From Pseudomonas taiwanensis (GTDB lineage Bacteria; Pseudomonadota; Gammaproteobacteria; Pseudomonadales; Pseudomonadaceae), in contig NZ_QJRF01000049.1 in assembly GCF_013393345.1 (NCBI RefSeq), forward strand, positions 1 through 64,000: a DNA stretch of 64,000 nt. The letters are read 5' to 3'. Position numbers and translations under genes: made by a program. The notes beneath the pieces were generated by a model, which was given only the letters and a program-made list of their open reading frames with translations, was not told where the DNA came from and did no database searches. This document shows, one piece after another, positions 62,619 to 64,000 of this stretch (the stretch's first letter is position 1; every line of letters begins with the position of its first letter).

Positions 62619-64000
62619 TCAAGCCGATTGGATGCGACGTATCAAAGCGGTAGTGCTGCGCGGCCAGCTCACGCGGCCGAACCACGCACCACCGGCAATC
62701 GTGGCGGTGATGACGAGGCCATACACCACGAACGCTACGCCCTGGGCAACGAACACGTGCATCAGGTTGCCGCCCCAGTGCAACGCAAGCCAGCCTCCAA
62801 GGCCCGCCACAACCAGGCGTGCGAGGTTGGCCACCACAGGCCAGAACAGGCGCCCCGCGCCTTGCGATGCGAAATGCAGTACCTGCCCCAGGGCGAAGAA
62901 ACCGTACAAGGGGCCGACCACTTGCAAGTATTGGGTGCCGGCCTCAAGCATGGCCGGCTCATTGCCAAACAACATCAGCCAGGGGCGCGGGAAGATTGCC
63001 GCCGCCAGCCCGATCGTTTCGGTGATTGCAAAGGTAATCGCGGCACCGACCCACGCAGCCTTGAGGGCGCGTGCCCTGTCGCCGGCCCCGATGCAGGTAC
63101 CCACCATGGCCAGCAGCGGTGCACCAAAACCAAATGCCAGCGGCACCAACAGGTATTCAAGCCGTGCGGCGGTGCCGTATCCAGCAATCGCATCCGGGCC
63201 GAAATGCCCCGACAGCGCCGTCGCGACGCCAATTGACAGGTTGGTGGCCACCGTTGCAATCAGGCCGACCAAGCCAATTCGCAGGATGTCGCGAAACAAC
63301 GGCCAGCGAAGCCGGACGCCCATCAGCTTCGGCTTGAGCAGACTGCGCGGTGAGCGCAGGTACATCCAGAGCACGAGCGTACCGCCGAGGTAATACAGGA
63401 GCAGCGCCGCCGCGCCGCCGGCGATACCCATGCCGGGAATCGGTCCCCAGCCAAAGATGAGCAAGGGCGACAGCGGGATAAGCACGACAGCACCCGCGAC
63501 AGTCACGTTGGCAGGCACTGCCATGTTGCCGGTGCCCCGGATTACCGCAGACAGCGCATTGAACAGCCACACGAGAGCGGCACCCGCAAATACCCAGTGC
63601 GAGTACACCAACGCCGCCTCCAATGACGCCCCGGTGCCCCCCATCTGCGTATACAGCCACCGCCCGCCCAGCAGGAGCGCCAGCGTGAACGCAAGGCCGA
63701 AACCGAGCGCGATGACCATCGCATGCAGCACCAGAGCATCGGCATCTTCCCGGCGTTGCGCACCGAGGGCTCGCGCGATGGACGAGGCGATGCCACCTCC
63801 TATCGCGCCTGCGGAACTCATCTGCATCAGCATGACAATCGGAAAAACCAGTGCCATTGCAGCCAGCGCGTCGCTGCCAAGCTTGCCGACGAAATAGGTT
63901 TCTATGAGGCCGACCGAGGCCTGGACAATCATCACCAATACGTTGGGTGCCGCGAGTCGCAAGACGGTCGGCACGATGGGCGCTTCCAATAGCAGACGTG
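62619..64000 (-). CDS. MATE family multidrug exporter (5' end cut by the window)
   Basis: At least 456 residues of a 12-span MATE transporter. The family's two-bundle pattern is visible: VQASVGLIETYFVGKLGSDALAAMALVFPI and a second, related half starting LFRDILRIGLVGLIATVATNLSIGVA. The frame is open to the last base of the window and the nearest start-like codon is TTG, so I take the gene to run beyond the window. It exports cationic drugs or metabolites using Na+ or H+. No regulator is visible in the window. Confidence 0.9.
   Translation of the reverse strand, partial: RLLLEAPIVPTVLRLAAPNVLVMIVQASVGLIETYFVGKLGSDALAAMALVFPIVMLMQMSSAGAIGGGIASSIARALGAQRREDADALVLHAMVIALGFGLAFTLALLLGGRWLYTQMGGTGASLEAALVYSHWVFAGAALVWLFNALSAVIRGTGNMAVPANVTVAGAVVLIPLSPLLIFGWGPIPGMGIAGGAAALLLYYLGGTLVLWMYLRSPRSLLKPKLMGVRLRWPLFRDILRIGLVGLIATVATNLSIGVATALSGHFGPDAIAGYGTAARLEYLLVPLAFGFGAPLLAMVGTCIGAGDRARALKAAWVGAAITFAITETIGLAAAIFPRPWLMLFGNEPAMLEAGTQYLQVVGPLYGFFALGQVLHFASQGAGRLFWPVVANLARLVVAGLGGWLALHWGGNLMHVFVAQGVAFVVYGLVITATIAGGAWFGRVSWPRSTTALIRRIQSA

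Overview
The window looks like chromosomal DNA of a high-GC Pseudomonas or close relative. The support is the dense scatter of Pseudomonas-type REP/BIME repeats built on the cores GCGATTTCAATCGC and GCGAATGAATTCGC, and genus-typical gene sets: oprC with DUF2946 genes, a DUF1302/DUF1329 pair with a LuxR/MalT-type activator, a MucR-like MHYT-GGDEF-EAL protein, and an aromatic amine dehydrogenase operon. All identifications come from reading the sequence; no database search was run.

Left part (1-25.8 kb), core-like and rich in REPs. It opens with an unusual tandem array of two alternating REP-pair units (16-835). Then come a phosphoribosyltransferase overlapping a homospermidine synthase, a LysE-type exporter, a small secreted protein, and a copper uptake locus (oprC plus two DUF2946 membrane proteins). 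Next are DUF1302/DUF1329 envelope proteins with a large LuxR-type ATPase regulator, an ETHE1-like persulfide dioxygenase, a MucR-like c-di-GMP enzyme, an Lrp/LysE divergent pair, a polyamine-binding protein, and the five-gene amine dehydrogenase operon aauBEDA plus a cytochrome c, closed by a strong terminator. A beta-lactamase-fold serine hydrolase and one last REP pair follow.

Right part (25.8-64 kb), with no REP that I can find and a patchwork of small regulator-plus-operon modules, which suggests accessory DNA. In order: an MFS exporter with LysR; a block of short-chain dehydrogenases, part of it with Burkholderia-like codon use and containing a truncated SDR relic; an XRE regulator; and a polyphosphate-type cassette (a four-helix membrane protein divergent from a CYTH protein and a CYTH-Ppx fusion). 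Then a Cu(I)/Ag(I) efflux operon (Met/Cys/His-rich small protein, cusCBA, cusF), an SDR, a bufferin-like EGKCG protein with EF hands, an amidase, a GlxA-type AraC regulator, and a secreted seven-repeat FG-GAP protein. After these come several small genes, a divergent XRE/LuxR pair, a LysR-controlled NCS1 permease-nitrilase-small membrane protein operon, a DUF3313 lipoprotein, a VIT-like membrane protein, and a MATE exporter cut by the window end.

Themes: amine and polyamine handling (hss, PotF-like protein, aau); copper uptake, efflux and sequestration (oprC, cus, EGKCG protein); and nitrogen scavenging (nitrilase operon, amidase). The best candidates for something new are the CYTH/CYTH-Ppx/membrane cassette, the orphan EGKCG/EF-hand protein, the nitrilase operon with its HabA/StyC-like membrane protein, and a duplicated small gene followed by a conserved non-coding hairpin. 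I saw no rRNA, tRNA, CRISPR array, integrase or intact insertion sequence.
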